Assembly (NCBI GenBank): GCA_902797495.1
Contig: CADBTH010000034.1
Location: 1 to 18,424 of the forward strand
Direction: 5' to 3'
Length of the DNA: 18,424 bases
Source of the DNA: an uncultured Ruminococcus sp.
GTDB lineage: Bacteria > Bacillota > Clostridia > Oscillospirales > CAG-272
Both the position numbers and the translations under genes were made by a program. Below, piece by piece: positions 1 to 7,805 of this stretch. Below the pieces are notes generated by a model. It saw only the letters and a list, made by a program, of their open reading frames with translations. It had not been told where the DNA came from and made no database searches. Numbering within the stretch: position 1 is the stretch's first letter; the number at the start of each line of letters is the position of its first letter.

Positions 1-59
1 CCGAGACCTACAAGAGAAAGCTTTTCTTCTCCGGACAATAATTTTTCATAAAGACTCAT
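1..59 (-). CDS. Nucleotide-sugar dehydrogenase, N-terminal fragment (runs off window)
   Basis: Reading leftward from an ATG at 59-57, the sequence encodes MSLYEKLLSGEEKLSLVGLG before the window ends. KLSLVGLG fits the first beta strand and glycine-rich start (GLGYVG-type) of the NAD-binding fold in UDP-glucose/UDP-GlcNAc 6-dehydrogenases. Those enzymes oxidise C6 of a nucleotide sugar to give uronic acid donors for polysaccharides. Only 19 complete codons and part of the next are visible, so the family call is an inference from the short motif and from its place at the end of a polysaccharide gene run. The start overlaps the last 14 bases of the preceding glycosyltransferase gene, which suggests translational coupling. 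Confidence 0.6.
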   Translation of the reverse strand, partial: MSLYEKLLSGEEKLSLVGL

Positions 60-1155
60 TATTTCTTCCTCCGGTTTTATAAATAACTTCTTTGTATTTT
101 TCAACGACAGTATTCCTGTCAAATTCTTTCTCCATTTTTTCTCTTGCCCTCTTTCCTGCGGCTGCTCTGTCTGAATGCGAAAGTCGGGTAAACGCTTCTA
201 TAGCAGATTCAACGGCCTCGGTGCTTCGCGGTTCGAATCCGAACCCTGTTACGCCATCGTCAAACGTTTCGATACAACCGTGTATATTGCTCGCGAGAAC
301 AGGGCGACCCGAAGCTGCGGCTTCAAGCAGTGCGTTTGCAAGGCCTTCGTGATACGAAGGAAGAATTACCGCGTGACACTTTTCAATAAAAGGAGAAACG
401 TCCTCCTGCCAACCGTGGTAGTTGACGGTGCCGTCGGCGACGTACTTTTCAAGAAGTTCTTTGCATTCTTCCTCACACCAACCGACGCAGTCGAGAGATA
501 CTTCGAGGCCGCGGCTTTTAAGCTTTCCTACGGCTTCAAACAGTTCGCGAACGCCTTTGTCGTTCATAAGTCTGCCGATATACAGAAGCCTTGTTGTACC
601 GTCATCTTCCGGATAAGGTAATACACGGTGCTTTTCAAGGTTAACTCCAGAACCGCTGACGATAATATGTTTTCCTTTTGCGATTCCGAAGGAATCAAAC
701 AGGTCGGATGCAGTCCGGTTCTGGAAGAACAACGCTGAGATCCTCTTCGTTGCGCGCTTATACAGGAAGATCATAAGCCTCTTGAATAGATTTCCCTTTT
801 CAAAAGCACCGCCGAGTCCGGTAATTGTTGAAATATAAGGGACTTTGCACGAGCAAGCCGCAATTCCTCCGTAAAGGTTCGGCTTTATTGTATACGTCGC
901 TACGACGTCCGGTGAATGCTCTTTTATCAAACGCTTATAATGCTTGACAAGAGATAACTCTTTCAATGGATTCATTCCGTATTGAGTGATCGACGTGTCG
1001 ATGCACTTGCAGCCGATAGATTCAAAGAATTCCCTGTGTTCGCCGTACGGCTGTGAGATCAGGACTTCGTTGCCGTCGTCGACGAGCTTTTTAAGAAGCT
1101 CCGTTCTGAAATAATAGAGCGTTACTTCGTGATTTGAAATGAACAGTATCTTCAC
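46..1155 (-). CDS. GT4-type glycosyltransferase of the polysaccharide cluster
   Basis: A 369-residue cytoplasmic glycosyltransferase with a GT-B fold, expected to add a sugar from an NDP donor to a lipid-linked polysaccharide intermediate. The N-terminal half begins ILFISNHE and contains the glycine-rich TGLGGAF segment near residues 112-118. The C-terminal donor domain opens with YIGRLMNDKG (192-201) and has the GT4 E-x7-E motif, E270 and E278, in SYHEGLANALLE. It starts at a GTG (1155-1153) with GGAG seven bases upstream. It lies 15 bases after the EpsG-like gene and its 3' end overlaps the dehydrogenase start. The family is clear. The sugar and linkage cannot be read from the sequence. Confidence 0.88.
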   Translation of the reverse strand: MKILFISNHEVTLYYFRTELLKKLVDDGNEVLISQPYGEHREFFESIGCKCIDTSITQYGMNPLKELSLVKHYKRLIKEHSPDVVATYTIKPNLYGGIAACSCKVPYISTITGLGGAFEKGNLFKRLMIFLYKRATKRISALFFQNRTASDLFDSFGIAKGKHIIVSGSGVNLEKHRVLPYPEDDGTTRLLYIGRLMNDKGVRELFEAVGKLKSRGLEVSLDCVGWCEEECKELLEKYVADGTVNYHGWQEDVSPFIEKCHAVILPSYHEGLANALLEAAASGRPVLASNIHGCIETFDDGVTGFGFEPRSTEAVESAIEAFTRLSHSDRAAAGKRAREKMEKEFDRNTVVEKYKEVIYKTGGRNNESL

Positions 1156-1170
1156 GTTCGTTCTCCGGTA

Positions 1171-2307
1171 TCAATAGAAATTGCCGATCACTTCGCTGAG
1201 ATACGGCCAGTTCCACGTAAGTTTCATCTGATAGTAGAACCAGAATACGAAGGCAAGTATCAATAGAATAGTCAGTAGCTTTTTTGTTTTGCCGCCGTAA
1301 TATCTGTTTATTATCATCGGGTAAAGGATCATATTGAATACCGAACAGTACTCGGCGAATCTTCCGAAAGTGTTTCCGCTTATGACGACCGCAGGGACCC
1401 ATATGCAAACATTGATCAGCGACATGTTGAAGCAGAAATTAAAGACCGGCTCGTTGTCGTTTTTGATCGCCTTAAGTCTGTACAGCCCCAAAAATATAGG
1501 TATCGCAGCTATCACGATTCTCAGTATATTTGCGCCGTCGTAATTCTGAATATCTTTCGATACGGTACCGAAAGAAGCGTCGCTGAAAAGATCAGACAAA
1601 AATGACGTAAACGGCCCTACGAATGCAGAAGCTACAACAAAGCCAAGGATCAAAAGTGTTTTCCATCTGCCGAAAAGATTCCCACGGCAAAGCAGAAAGA
1701 TAGGGAGGATCACGATAGCGGAAGAATGGATCGTATACAGCAACAGAGTAATGACTATGAATAAAATCAGATTACGGAAGTCCCGCTTGCGGTTTCCGGT
1801 ACGTAGCATTAGAGGAAACATAAGAAACATGGCGCATACTGCTATGTACTGACGCATTCCGTTGAAGAGCCACGAAAAAGAAGTAGTTCCGTAAAAAAGG
1901 AATACGCTCAGGGCAAAAGAATCAGAATATTTAGCAAAAACGATCCATAAACAAACGACGCAAAAAATAGCAATTAAGAAAAACCAAACCGTATAATTGT
2001 CAACTAACTGTTTGAATAACCACTCCAGAAAATAGTATCCGGGAGCTTTCCCGTCTACCTTACCGGTAATAAGATCGCTGACATCCGACCAAATGATGTT
2101 TTTGAAGCTGTTAATATAAGCCCATGTGTCTGCTATGGCTCCCCTCATTCCCGCAAAAAAGATCGGGATCAGAGCGGACAAAACGACGTAGAATCTGTTG
2201 AGCCGATATTTTTCATTCCCTTCGTTATCTTTAACGGCGACTTTATTGCGCTGCGCCAAATACGCGAACAGGGTGCTTGACGCAAACATCAAAACGTATA
2301 TGATCAT
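1171..2307 (-). CDS. EpsG-family (Wzy-like) polysaccharide polymerase, membrane protein
   Basis: A 378-residue integral membrane protein with about ten or more hydrophobic segments. It shows features recalled for the EpsG family: RGAIADTWAY near 55-64, GYYFLEWLFK near 90-99 and NGMRQYIA at 149-156. Proteins of this family are thought to polymerise lipid-linked repeat units outside the membrane in Wzy-type exopolysaccharide synthesis. A short charged loop follows the first segment (residues 20-38). The gene lies 22 bases after the sugar transferase gene and 15 before the glycosyltransferase gene, so all three probably share one transcript. The ATG at 2307 has GCGGAG just upstream. The polymerase role is family knowledge. 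The repeat unit is unknown. Confidence 0.82.
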   Translation of the reverse strand: MIIYVLMFASSTLFAYLAQRNKVAVKDNEGNEKYRLNRFYVVLSALIPIFFAGMRGAIADTWAYINSFKNIIWSDVSDLITGKVDGKAPGYYFLEWLFKQLVDNYTVWFFLIAIFCVVCLWIVFAKYSDSFALSVFLFYGTTSFSWLFNGMRQYIAVCAMFLMFPLMLRTGNRKRDFRNLILFIVITLLLYTIHSSAIVILPIFLLCRGNLFGRWKTLLILGFVVASAFVGPFTSFLSDLFSDASFGTVSKDIQNYDGANILRIVIAAIPIFLGLYRLKAIKNDNEPVFNFCFNMSLINVCIWVPAVVISGNTFGRFAEYCSVFNMILYPMIINRYYGGKTKKLLTILLILAFVFWFYYQMKLTWNWPYLSEVIGNFY

Positions 2308-2329
2308 AAACTATTTGCTCCGCAAAACT

Positions 2330-2983
2330 TTACTTTGTACCGGAATCCTTCTCTGCTTTTAACAACTCTTCCGGCTTATTGTCCGAAGTATCGTATTCGT
2401 GTACGCCTTCGACGACGCCGTCGCTTTTAGCGACTTTGAAAACGGTAACAAAAATGCATTTCAAATCGAAAAGAAACGACATACGCTCGACGTATTCTCC
2501 GTCATATCTTGCTTTGACTTCTATCTCAAGCTCGTCGCGTCCGTTTACCTGAGCCCAACCGGTAAGGCCGGGACGTATACTGTTGGCGTGATACTTATCT
2601 CTTTCCGCAATAAGATCATACTGGTTCCAAAGCGCAGGTCTCGGTCCTACTACCGCCATATGCCCGGCAATTATGTTGAAAAGCTGCGGCAATTCGTCAA
2701 GGCTGGTTTTACGCAAAAACTTTCCTACTCTTGTTATGTATTTATCAGGGTCCTTAAGCATATGCGTCGGCATATCTTTCGGCGTGTCGATCCGCATGGT
2801 ACGGAATTTCAGTATTTTAAAAGTATTTTTATTCTTACCTATTCTGTTTTGCTTAAAGAAGACAGGCCCTTTTGAATCGATCTTAATTATCAGTATCAGT
2901 AAAAGAAGCAGAGGAGAAATAATGATAGCAAGAATTATAGCCGATATAAAATCAAAAAGCCTCTTTAAAAATTTATTATACAT
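2330..2983 (-). CDS. Undecaprenyl-phosphate sugar-1-phosphate transferase (PglC/EpsL-like)
   Basis: A 217-residue monotopic phosphoglycosyl transferase, the initiating enzyme that moves a sugar-1-phosphate from an NDP-sugar to undecaprenyl phosphate on the inner membrane face. Visible features are one N-terminal hydrophobic helix (about 13-34), FKQNRIGK (43-50), KFRTM (59-63), the catalytic Asp-Glu pair D96-E97 in SLDELPQ, VGPRP (112-116) and RPGLTGWAQVNGR (137-149). The length matches short PglC-type enzymes without the extra membrane domain of WbaP. It is the first gene after the operon promoter, with a modest GGAAG binding site. The acidic, lysine-rich tail after residue 195 is not part of the core fold. 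Confidence 0.92.
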   Translation of the reverse strand: MYNKFLKRLFDFISAIILAIIISPLLLLLILIIKIDSKGPVFFKQNRIGKNKNTFKILKFRTMRIDTPKDMPTHMLKDPDKYITRVGKFLRKTSLDELPQLFNIIAGHMAVVGPRPALWNQYDLIAERDKYHANSIRPGLTGWAQVNGRDELEIEVKARYDGEYVERMSFLFDLKCIFVTVFKVAKSDGVVEGVHEYDTSDNKPEELLKAEKDSGTK

Positions 2984-3010
2984 TATATACTTCCAAAATA
3001 TATTTTTTAT

Positions 3011-3039
3011 ATTATATCATAGTATATTTATAAAGTCAA
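3011..3039 (-). promoter_or_regulatory. Sigma-A promoter of the polysaccharide operon
   Basis: On the minus strand, TTGACT (3039-3034) is followed by a 17-base spacer and TATAAT (3016-3011), with TGA just before the -10 (extended -10). It lies about 30 bases upstream of the sugar transferase ATG, so that gene opens the operon. Confidence 0.8.
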
Positions 3040-3062
3040 TATATTAAAAGATCGAACAAAGA

Positions 3063-3105
3063 AAAAAGCCGAAATAAATTCATAAAAAATTTACATCGGC
3101 TTTTT
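3063..3105 (-). terminator. Rho-independent terminator after the lipoprotein gene
   Basis: Arms 3063-3072 and 3096-3105 are perfect 10-bp complements (AAAAAGCCGA / TCGGCTTTTT). A nested 5-bp AAATT/AATTT pair (3076-3080 with 3088-3092) sits inside the loop. Read on the minus strand, the hairpin ends in a run of T just past the lipoprotein stop, and it separates that gene from the polysaccharide promoter. Confidence 0.75.
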
Positions 3106-3119
3106 ACCATTAATATGCT

Positions 3120-3749
3120 CTATTCTATTATAAATGGGTCGAACTTATCGAGTATCTCCGCTTTTGCATCGACGCCCTCCGGAACTGTGACGCATATAGA
3201 CACAAAATACGTTCCGATACTTCTGACATAATATAGCTGCTTGACCTCACCGTTTTCCTGTTTCGTAAGCACTTCGACGCATTTATATTCCTCGCCGGCG
3301 ATAGTCTCGTCTGTTCCGAAAGATACTGCTGTATCTGATCCTGAATACTTCGTTTCAAGCTCCGATTTCAGTTTTTTTGCATACTCTTCGCCGGAGATCC
3401 CCTTCTCGTCAAATACGTTGTTGTATTTATCAAACAATATAACGACGTTGATGCCGCTCTCCCTGTATGATGCGGTCATATCGTACACCGTGGCGAGTTC
3501 GCGGATGCGCTCGAGCACTTCTTCTTCAGACAGACTGCCATCGTCTAACCCGTTTTTGAGCAGGATCTCTTCATCCGTTGCGAAAGTCCAGGACGGTCCG
3601 GGAGAAAACTTGATCCTTGCGAAATCACTGATATAGACGTTATTCAGCACCGATCCTCTTACAAATTCCGAAGAGTCGTCGTTTTTCCCGCATGATGATG
3701 CGTACACCGCTATGATAAATACTAATAAAACAGAAACTAACCTTTTCAA
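3120..3749 (-). CDS. Small secreted lipoprotein of unknown function (TTG start)
   Basis: A 209-residue predicted lipoprotein. An N-terminal KR is followed by a hydrophobic stretch and the lipobox-like A-S-S-C, with the lipidated cysteine at residue 20. A longer frame opens at a GTG at 3785. However, that GTG lies upstream of the -10 box's downstream edge, so it cannot be in the transcript from the promoter at 3776-3804. The TTG at 3749-3747 has AAGGAG seven bases upstream, so I place the start there. The mature part is acidic, rich in Ser, Asp and Glu, and carries a single domain I do not recognise (SPGPSWTFATDEEILL near the N terminus, ending KFDPFIIE). It is transcribed divergently from the LRR gene. 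Monocistronic. Confidence 0.8.
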   Translation of the reverse strand: MKRLVSVLLVFIIAVYASSCGKNDDSSEFVRGSVLNNVYISDFARIKFSPGPSWTFATDEEILLKNGLDDGSLSEEEVLERIRELATVYDMTASYRESGINVVILFDKYNNVFDEKGISGEEYAKKLKSELETKYSGSDTAVSFGTDETIAGEEYKCVEVLTKQENGEVKQLYYVRSIGTYFVSICVTVPEGVDAKAEILDKFDPFIIE

Positions 3750-3775
3750 AACAAATCTCCTTTTCGGCTCATTTG

Positions 3776-3804
3776 ATAATATCACACAGAGAACCGAATG
3801 TCAA
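3776..3804 (-). promoter_or_regulatory. Consensus sigma-A promoter of the lipoprotein gene
   Basis: On the minus strand, TTGACA (3804-3799), a 17-base spacer and TATTAT (3781-3776), with TGA before the -10. The expected start of transcription is near 3769, about 20 bases before the TTG start codon. Confidence 0.85.
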
Positions 3805-3858
3805 GATTCCTATCGTTTAATACTATTGGAAATTTTTAAATAATAATTGCGAAAAATG

Positions 3859-3887
3859 TTGAAAAAGCAAATCTGATGTGCTAAAAT
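3859..3887 (+). promoter_or_regulatory. Sigma-A promoter of the LRR gene
   Basis: TTGAAA (3859-3864), a 17-base spacer and TAAAAT (3882-3887), with TGC as extended -10. It lies 29 bases upstream of the LRR start codon. The Shine-Dalgarno there is weak (GGCGG). Confidence 0.75.
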
Positions 3888-3916
3888 AATATATCATTTT
3901 ATAGAGTGGCGGAATT

Positions 3917-5416
3917 ATGAAGAGAGTAATCGCGATCGTTTTATCACTGTGCGCTTTTGCGGCGCTCTGCCTGTATTTTTATTCTGTACGACAAGTTAAC
4001 GTTTTCGGGCGGAACTTTACTCTTGATGAGAAGGAACTGAGCTTCAACGGATCGGAGATCGACGGCGTCGATAACTTGATCCGCGATCTTAAGCAGTTCA
4101 AAAATCTTGAAAAGGTCGATCTCGGCACTTTCATGGTGCACGCCGACGAAAAAGATAAACTTGACAAGGCTCTTCCTGACACCGATCTTATATACGACAC
4201 TTATATAAACGTTTACGGCGACAGGATAAAGACCGACACTACGACACTTGACGTTTCAAATAAAGATATATCGGATCTTACGGATATCAAGCGCGCCATT
4301 CCATATCTGAAAAACCTGAAAAACGTTGTGTGTACTACGTCTACCGTATCACACGATGTAAAAGAAGAACTTATTAAAGAATTCCCTTCCGTTACCTTCG
4401 ATATAGCGTCGACTTTCAATATATACGGTCTGACAGTCAGGGACGACGTAAAGACGCTCGACCTCAAAGGCGTAACTCCGGACGAGCACCTTGTGAGCTA
4501 CCTGAAGCTCTTTCCAGACCTGACCGATGTCGATCTTCACGGATCTGAAATAACGCCGGAGTTCCAGTTGAGCCTGGCGAAGCAGTTTCCGGATATAGCT
4601 TTCGGATGGGAAGTGGAAGTAGACGGAACAAAATTCGATTCTCTCATTGAAGACCTTGACCTGACCGACCACTACAGACTAACAACTGATGCTGTGAGAC
4701 AGATACTCCCGTTGTTTCCGAAACTGAAACGACTCGATATGTCAAACTGTGCGGCTACCAACGAAGAAATGGCTGCTCTGCGTGCAGAGTATCCGGATAT
4801 AAACGTGGTATGGCTGCTCAGGATGGGAAGATGGTCACTGAAGACCGACGCAATCGCATTCTCGGTACTGATCTACGATTACTCTCACAAAAGACTGACG
4901 TCCGACGATATTCAGGTCCTTCAGTACTGCACTCAACTTCAGGCTCTTGATATAGGACACCAGGCGGTAACCGATCTGTCCGTCATAGGCGATTATCTGC
5001 CGGAGCTCAGAATACTGATACTTGCGGACAACCAGGTGTCCGATCTTACACCCCTATCCAAGCTGAAGCATCTTCATTATCTCGAGTTCTTCGTTAACTG
5101 GCAGATCAAAGACCTGACGCCTCTTGCCGAATGCAAGGAACTCGTTGACCTCAATATCAGTCACAACGGACTTATATCCGACATTACGCCTTTGCTCGAT
5201 CTTCCGCTCCTTGAACGTCTGTGGATCGAACATACCGGTGTGTCGAACGAGGACATTCAGAAGCTTCGCGAAAGGTATCCCGACGCTCAGATAGTCGATC
5301 AGGGATACGGTTCCGTCGACCAGGGATGGAGAACTCATCCGAGATACTACGCGATGATCAAAATGTATCACGAGAATTACATGGATGAGCTGTTCAGCAT
5401 GTATGACAATAAATAA
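3917..5416 (+). CDS. Membrane-anchored leucine-rich-repeat protein with four to five 66-70-residue repeats
   Basis: A 499-residue protein with one N-terminal membrane segment (about 4-23), the rest presumably outside the membrane. The first two thirds consist of a long repeat. Units begin at VFG (29), VYG (99), IYG (169), VDG (235) and, degenerate, RMG (302), so the spacing is 70, 70, 66 and 67. A typical unit reads hydrophobic-x-G, then TxxLDL, then an FPxL-VDL strand and an FPDI strand that leads into the next unit. From about 340 to 440 it changes to short internalin-like LRRs (LRILILADNQVSDLTPL at 364-380). The tail (470-499) is aromatic: GWRTHPRYY. LRRs usually bind proteins. No partner or enzyme motif is visible. 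It has its own promoter and terminator. Confidence 0.85.
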   Translation: MKRVIAIVLSLCAFAALCLYFYSVRQVNVFGRNFTLDEKELSFNGSEIDGVDNLIRDLKQFKNLEKVDLGTFMVHADEKDKLDKALPDTDLIYDTYINVYGDRIKTDTTTLDVSNKDISDLTDIKRAIPYLKNLKNVVCTTSTVSHDVKEELIKEFPSVTFDIASTFNIYGLTVRDDVKTLDLKGVTPDEHLVSYLKLFPDLTDVDLHGSEITPEFQLSLAKQFPDIAFGWEVEVDGTKFDSLIEDLDLTDHYRLTTDAVRQILPLFPKLKRLDMSNCAATNEEMAALRAEYPDINVVWLLRMGRWSLKTDAIAFSVLIYDYSHKRLTSDDIQVLQYCTQLQALDIGHQAVTDLSVIGDYLPELRILILADNQVSDLTPLSKLKHLHYLEFFVNWQIKDLTPLAECKELVDLNISHNGLISDITPLLDLPLLERLWIEHTGVSNEDIQKLRERYPDAQIVDQGYGSVDQGWRTHPRYYAMIKMYHENYMDELFSMYDNK

Positions 5417-5421
5417 ACTAT

Positions 5422-5446
5422 AAGGGAAGGCGTTTAGCCTTCCCTT
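5422..5446. terminator. Bidirectional terminator between the LRR gene and metH
   Basis: A 10-bp perfect stem, AAGGGAAGGC (5422-5431) with GCCTTCCCTT (5437-5446), and a 5-base loop. It sits between two convergent stop codons. T-rich sequence follows on both strands, so it can serve both genes. Confidence 0.85.
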
Positions 5447-5450
5447 TTCG

Positions 5451-7805
5451 TTATGAGAACACACGCTTTGCGATATCGACCGCACCCTTGGCGTCCTTCG
5501 AATAAAAGTCCGCGCCGATCTTCATGGCGTAGCTTTCGGTCAGTACCGCTCCGCCGACCATTATTCTGCAATCAGGGATCTCGCTCTTGACGAGCTTAAT
5601 CGTTTCTTCCATCGCCCCGAGTGTCGTCGTCATCAGCGCACTGAGTCCTACAAGCTTTACGTCGTTTTCCCGAACAGATTTCAGAACTGTTTCCGGAGGA
5701 ACGTCACGCCCGAGATCGATGATATCGTATCCGTAATTCTGAAGCAACACTTTTACGATGCTCTTACCGATATCGTGTATATCCCCTTTTACCGTGGCGA
5801 GGATTATCTTGTCACCCTTAGCGGAAACAGACTGTTTTTCAGACATTGCGGCTCTGACCGCCGAGAAACAAACGCCGATAGTATCCGCCGCCATGATCAG
5901 CTGCGGCAGATAAATAGTTCCCTTTTCAAACCGATCCCCAACGCTGTCAAGCACCGGGATCAGTTTTTTGTTTATCACGTTGAGCGGATCCATTGACTGC
6001 AAAAGCTCTTTTGTAAGTCTCTCGCTCTCGCTCTTCATTCCGTTCTCTATCGCATGGGATAGCGTCGTAGGCGCCGCATCAACGCCGAGCGCGGTACCGG
6101 ACGGCGCGTCCGAATAATACTTAATGAAGTCCGCTGCGCCTCTGTCATGACCCTTCAGCACTTTAAAGGCTCTCAAAGCGGACATTACGGGCGCAGAATT
6201 AGGATTGATTATTGCAAAATCGAGACCGTCTTCGAGAGCCATGGACAGGAACGTGCGGTTAATGCTCTCTCTGTCAGGGAGTCCGAATGAAATATTGGAT
6301 ACTCCGAGAACGGTCTTAACTCCGAGAGCATCTTTCACCATTTTCAAAGCAGAAAGGGTCTCGGACGCCGCCTCCTGCTCGGCGGATACTGTGAGAGTCA
6401 GACAGTCGATTATAATATTCCTTCTGTCGATCCCGAGAGACTCGGCTCTCTTTACGATTTTTTCAGCGATCGCAAGCCGGTCGGAAGCATCTGAAGGTAT
6501 TCCGTTCTCGTCGAGAGTCAGACCTACCACGGCCGCTCCGTACTTTTTTACGAGCGGAAGAATTGTTTCGAGGCTCTTTTCCGTACCGTTTACGGAATTG
6601 ACTATAGCTTTTCCATGGCAAACGCGAAGCGCGGCTTCGATAACTTCAGGGTCGGATGAATCGATCTGTACCGGAGCGCCGGTCATGCCCTGTACCGCCT
6701 TGACTACGCGAACCATCATGTCCTTTTCGTCGATACCGGGAAGACCTACGTTGATATCGAGCACGTCTGCTCCCGACGACGTCTGCTCTGCCGCGAGAGA
6801 CAGAATATGATCGAGATCGTTATTGCGAAGCGCCTCTTTCAAAAGCTTCTTGCCGGTGGGATTGATCCTCTCGCCTATGACGCGGGGTTCACTGCAATCA
6901 ACGCTTTCCGTAAATGAGCACAGAATGAGAGAGTCGTCGGCTTTAGGAGGAACGAAGCGTATATTTTTGACTAAACCGGCAGTCCTCGCAATATATTCGG
7001 GAGACGTGCCGCAGCATCCTCCGAGGATCTTGACTCCTGCTTCGGCAAACTTCTTCATAGAAGAAGCAAAGTCTTCGACAGAGAGCGAATACGCGCCGGT
7101 CACGGGATCGGGTAACCCGGCGTTCGGCTTTACGGAAACGGGGACGCCGGAATACTTCAGAAGCGTCATGACGGTGTCGTAAAGGTCTTCGGGACCCGAA
7201 GAACAGTTCACACCTATCGCGTCCGCTCCGAGCGAAGTCAGAGTGACTGCCGCTTCCTTTGCTCCGCAGCCGGTAAAAGTTCTGCCGTCCTTTTCAAACG
7301 ACATACTGCAGATAACGGGCAAAGATGTTTTTTCTTTGGCGGCGAGGAGAGCCGCTTTAACCTCGTACAGATCGGTCATGGTCTCGATCACGATAAGATC
7401 AGCACCGTACCGCTCTCCTGCGGCGGCGACCTCTGAGAACGCGTCGTACGCCTCTTCAAAAGACAAATCTCCCAAGGGCTCGATCAGTCTTCCGAGAGGA
7501 CCGACGTCGAGAGCGACGAGCGGAGCACCGGCGGACTTGGCTATATCTATAGCTTTTTCTATCGTCTCATCGACCGTTCTGCCGCAGCGCGCCATCTTAT
7601 ATCTGTTGCATCCGAAAGTATTCGTAAGTATGACATCGGACCCAGCCGAAACGTACGATGAATGGATCTCTCTTACGGTTTCCGGCGAATCAAAGTTCAT
7701 CGATTCAGGGAGTGCGCCGCTTTTAAGCCCGCGCTTCTGAAGCTCGGTGCCGAACGCTCCGTCTAGTATCACAAAATTTTTCTTAAGCAGTTCATCAAAT
7801 CTCAC
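5451..7805 (-). CDS. metH: Cobalamin-dependent methionine synthase lacking its activation domain
   Basis: Transfers the methyl group of 5-methyltetrahydrofolate to homocysteine through cobalamin; 784 residues from a GTG at 7805. I prefer this start because AGGAGG (7820-7815) lies nine bases upstream; the ATG at 7832 would be deep inside the preceding gene. Domains are the homocysteine barrel (about 10-285) with zinc ligands C201, C264 and C265, the pterin-binding barrel (about 308-570; GERINPTGKK, QIDSSD), the B12 cap helices (about 600-660) and the B12 fold (about 663-784; DIHDIG with ligand H677, then SALMTTT and GGA). The C-terminal activation domain of the roughly 1,200-residue E. coli enzyme is absent and is encoded just upstream. 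The start overlaps that gene by 11 bases. Confidence 0.95.
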   Translation of the reverse strand: MRFDELLKKNFVILDGAFGTELQKRGLKSGALPESMNFDSPETVREIHSSYVSAGSDVILTNTFGCNRYKMARCGRTVDETIEKAIDIAKSAGAPLVALDVGPLGRLIEPLGDLSFEEAYDAFSEVAAAGERYGADLIVIETMTDLYEVKAALLAAKEKTSLPVICSMSFEKDGRTFTGCGAKEAAVTLTSLGADAIGVNCSSGPEDLYDTVMTLLKYSGVPVSVKPNAGLPDPVTGAYSLSVEDFASSMKKFAEAGVKILGGCCGTSPEYIARTAGLVKNIRFVPPKADDSLILCSFTESVDCSEPRVIGERINPTGKKLLKEALRNNDLDHILSLAAEQTSSGADVLDINVGLPGIDEKDMMVRVVKAVQGMTGAPVQIDSSDPEVIEAALRVCHGKAIVNSVNGTEKSLETILPLVKKYGAAVVGLTLDENGIPSDASDRLAIAEKIVKRAESLGIDRRNIIIDCLTLTVSAEQEAASETLSALKMVKDALGVKTVLGVSNISFGLPDRESINRTFLSMALEDGLDFAIINPNSAPVMSALRAFKVLKGHDRGAADFIKYYSDAPSGTALGVDAAPTTLSHAIENGMKSESERLTKELLQSMDPLNVINKKLIPVLDSVGDRFEKGTIYLPQLIMAADTIGVCFSAVRAAMSEKQSVSAKGDKIILATVKGDIHDIGKSIVKVLLQNYGYDIIDLGRDVPPETVLKSVRENDVKLVGLSALMTTTLGAMEETIKLVKSEIPDCRIMVGGAVLTESYAMKIGADFYSKDAKGAVDIAKRVFS

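Noticed and set aside
6205..6810. A 201-codon plus-strand frame opposite metH (others at 7243-7740, 11974-12576 and 9453-10058)
   Set aside because: All lie antisense to well-supported genes, show low-complexity composition and have no convincing ribosome binding site or homology.
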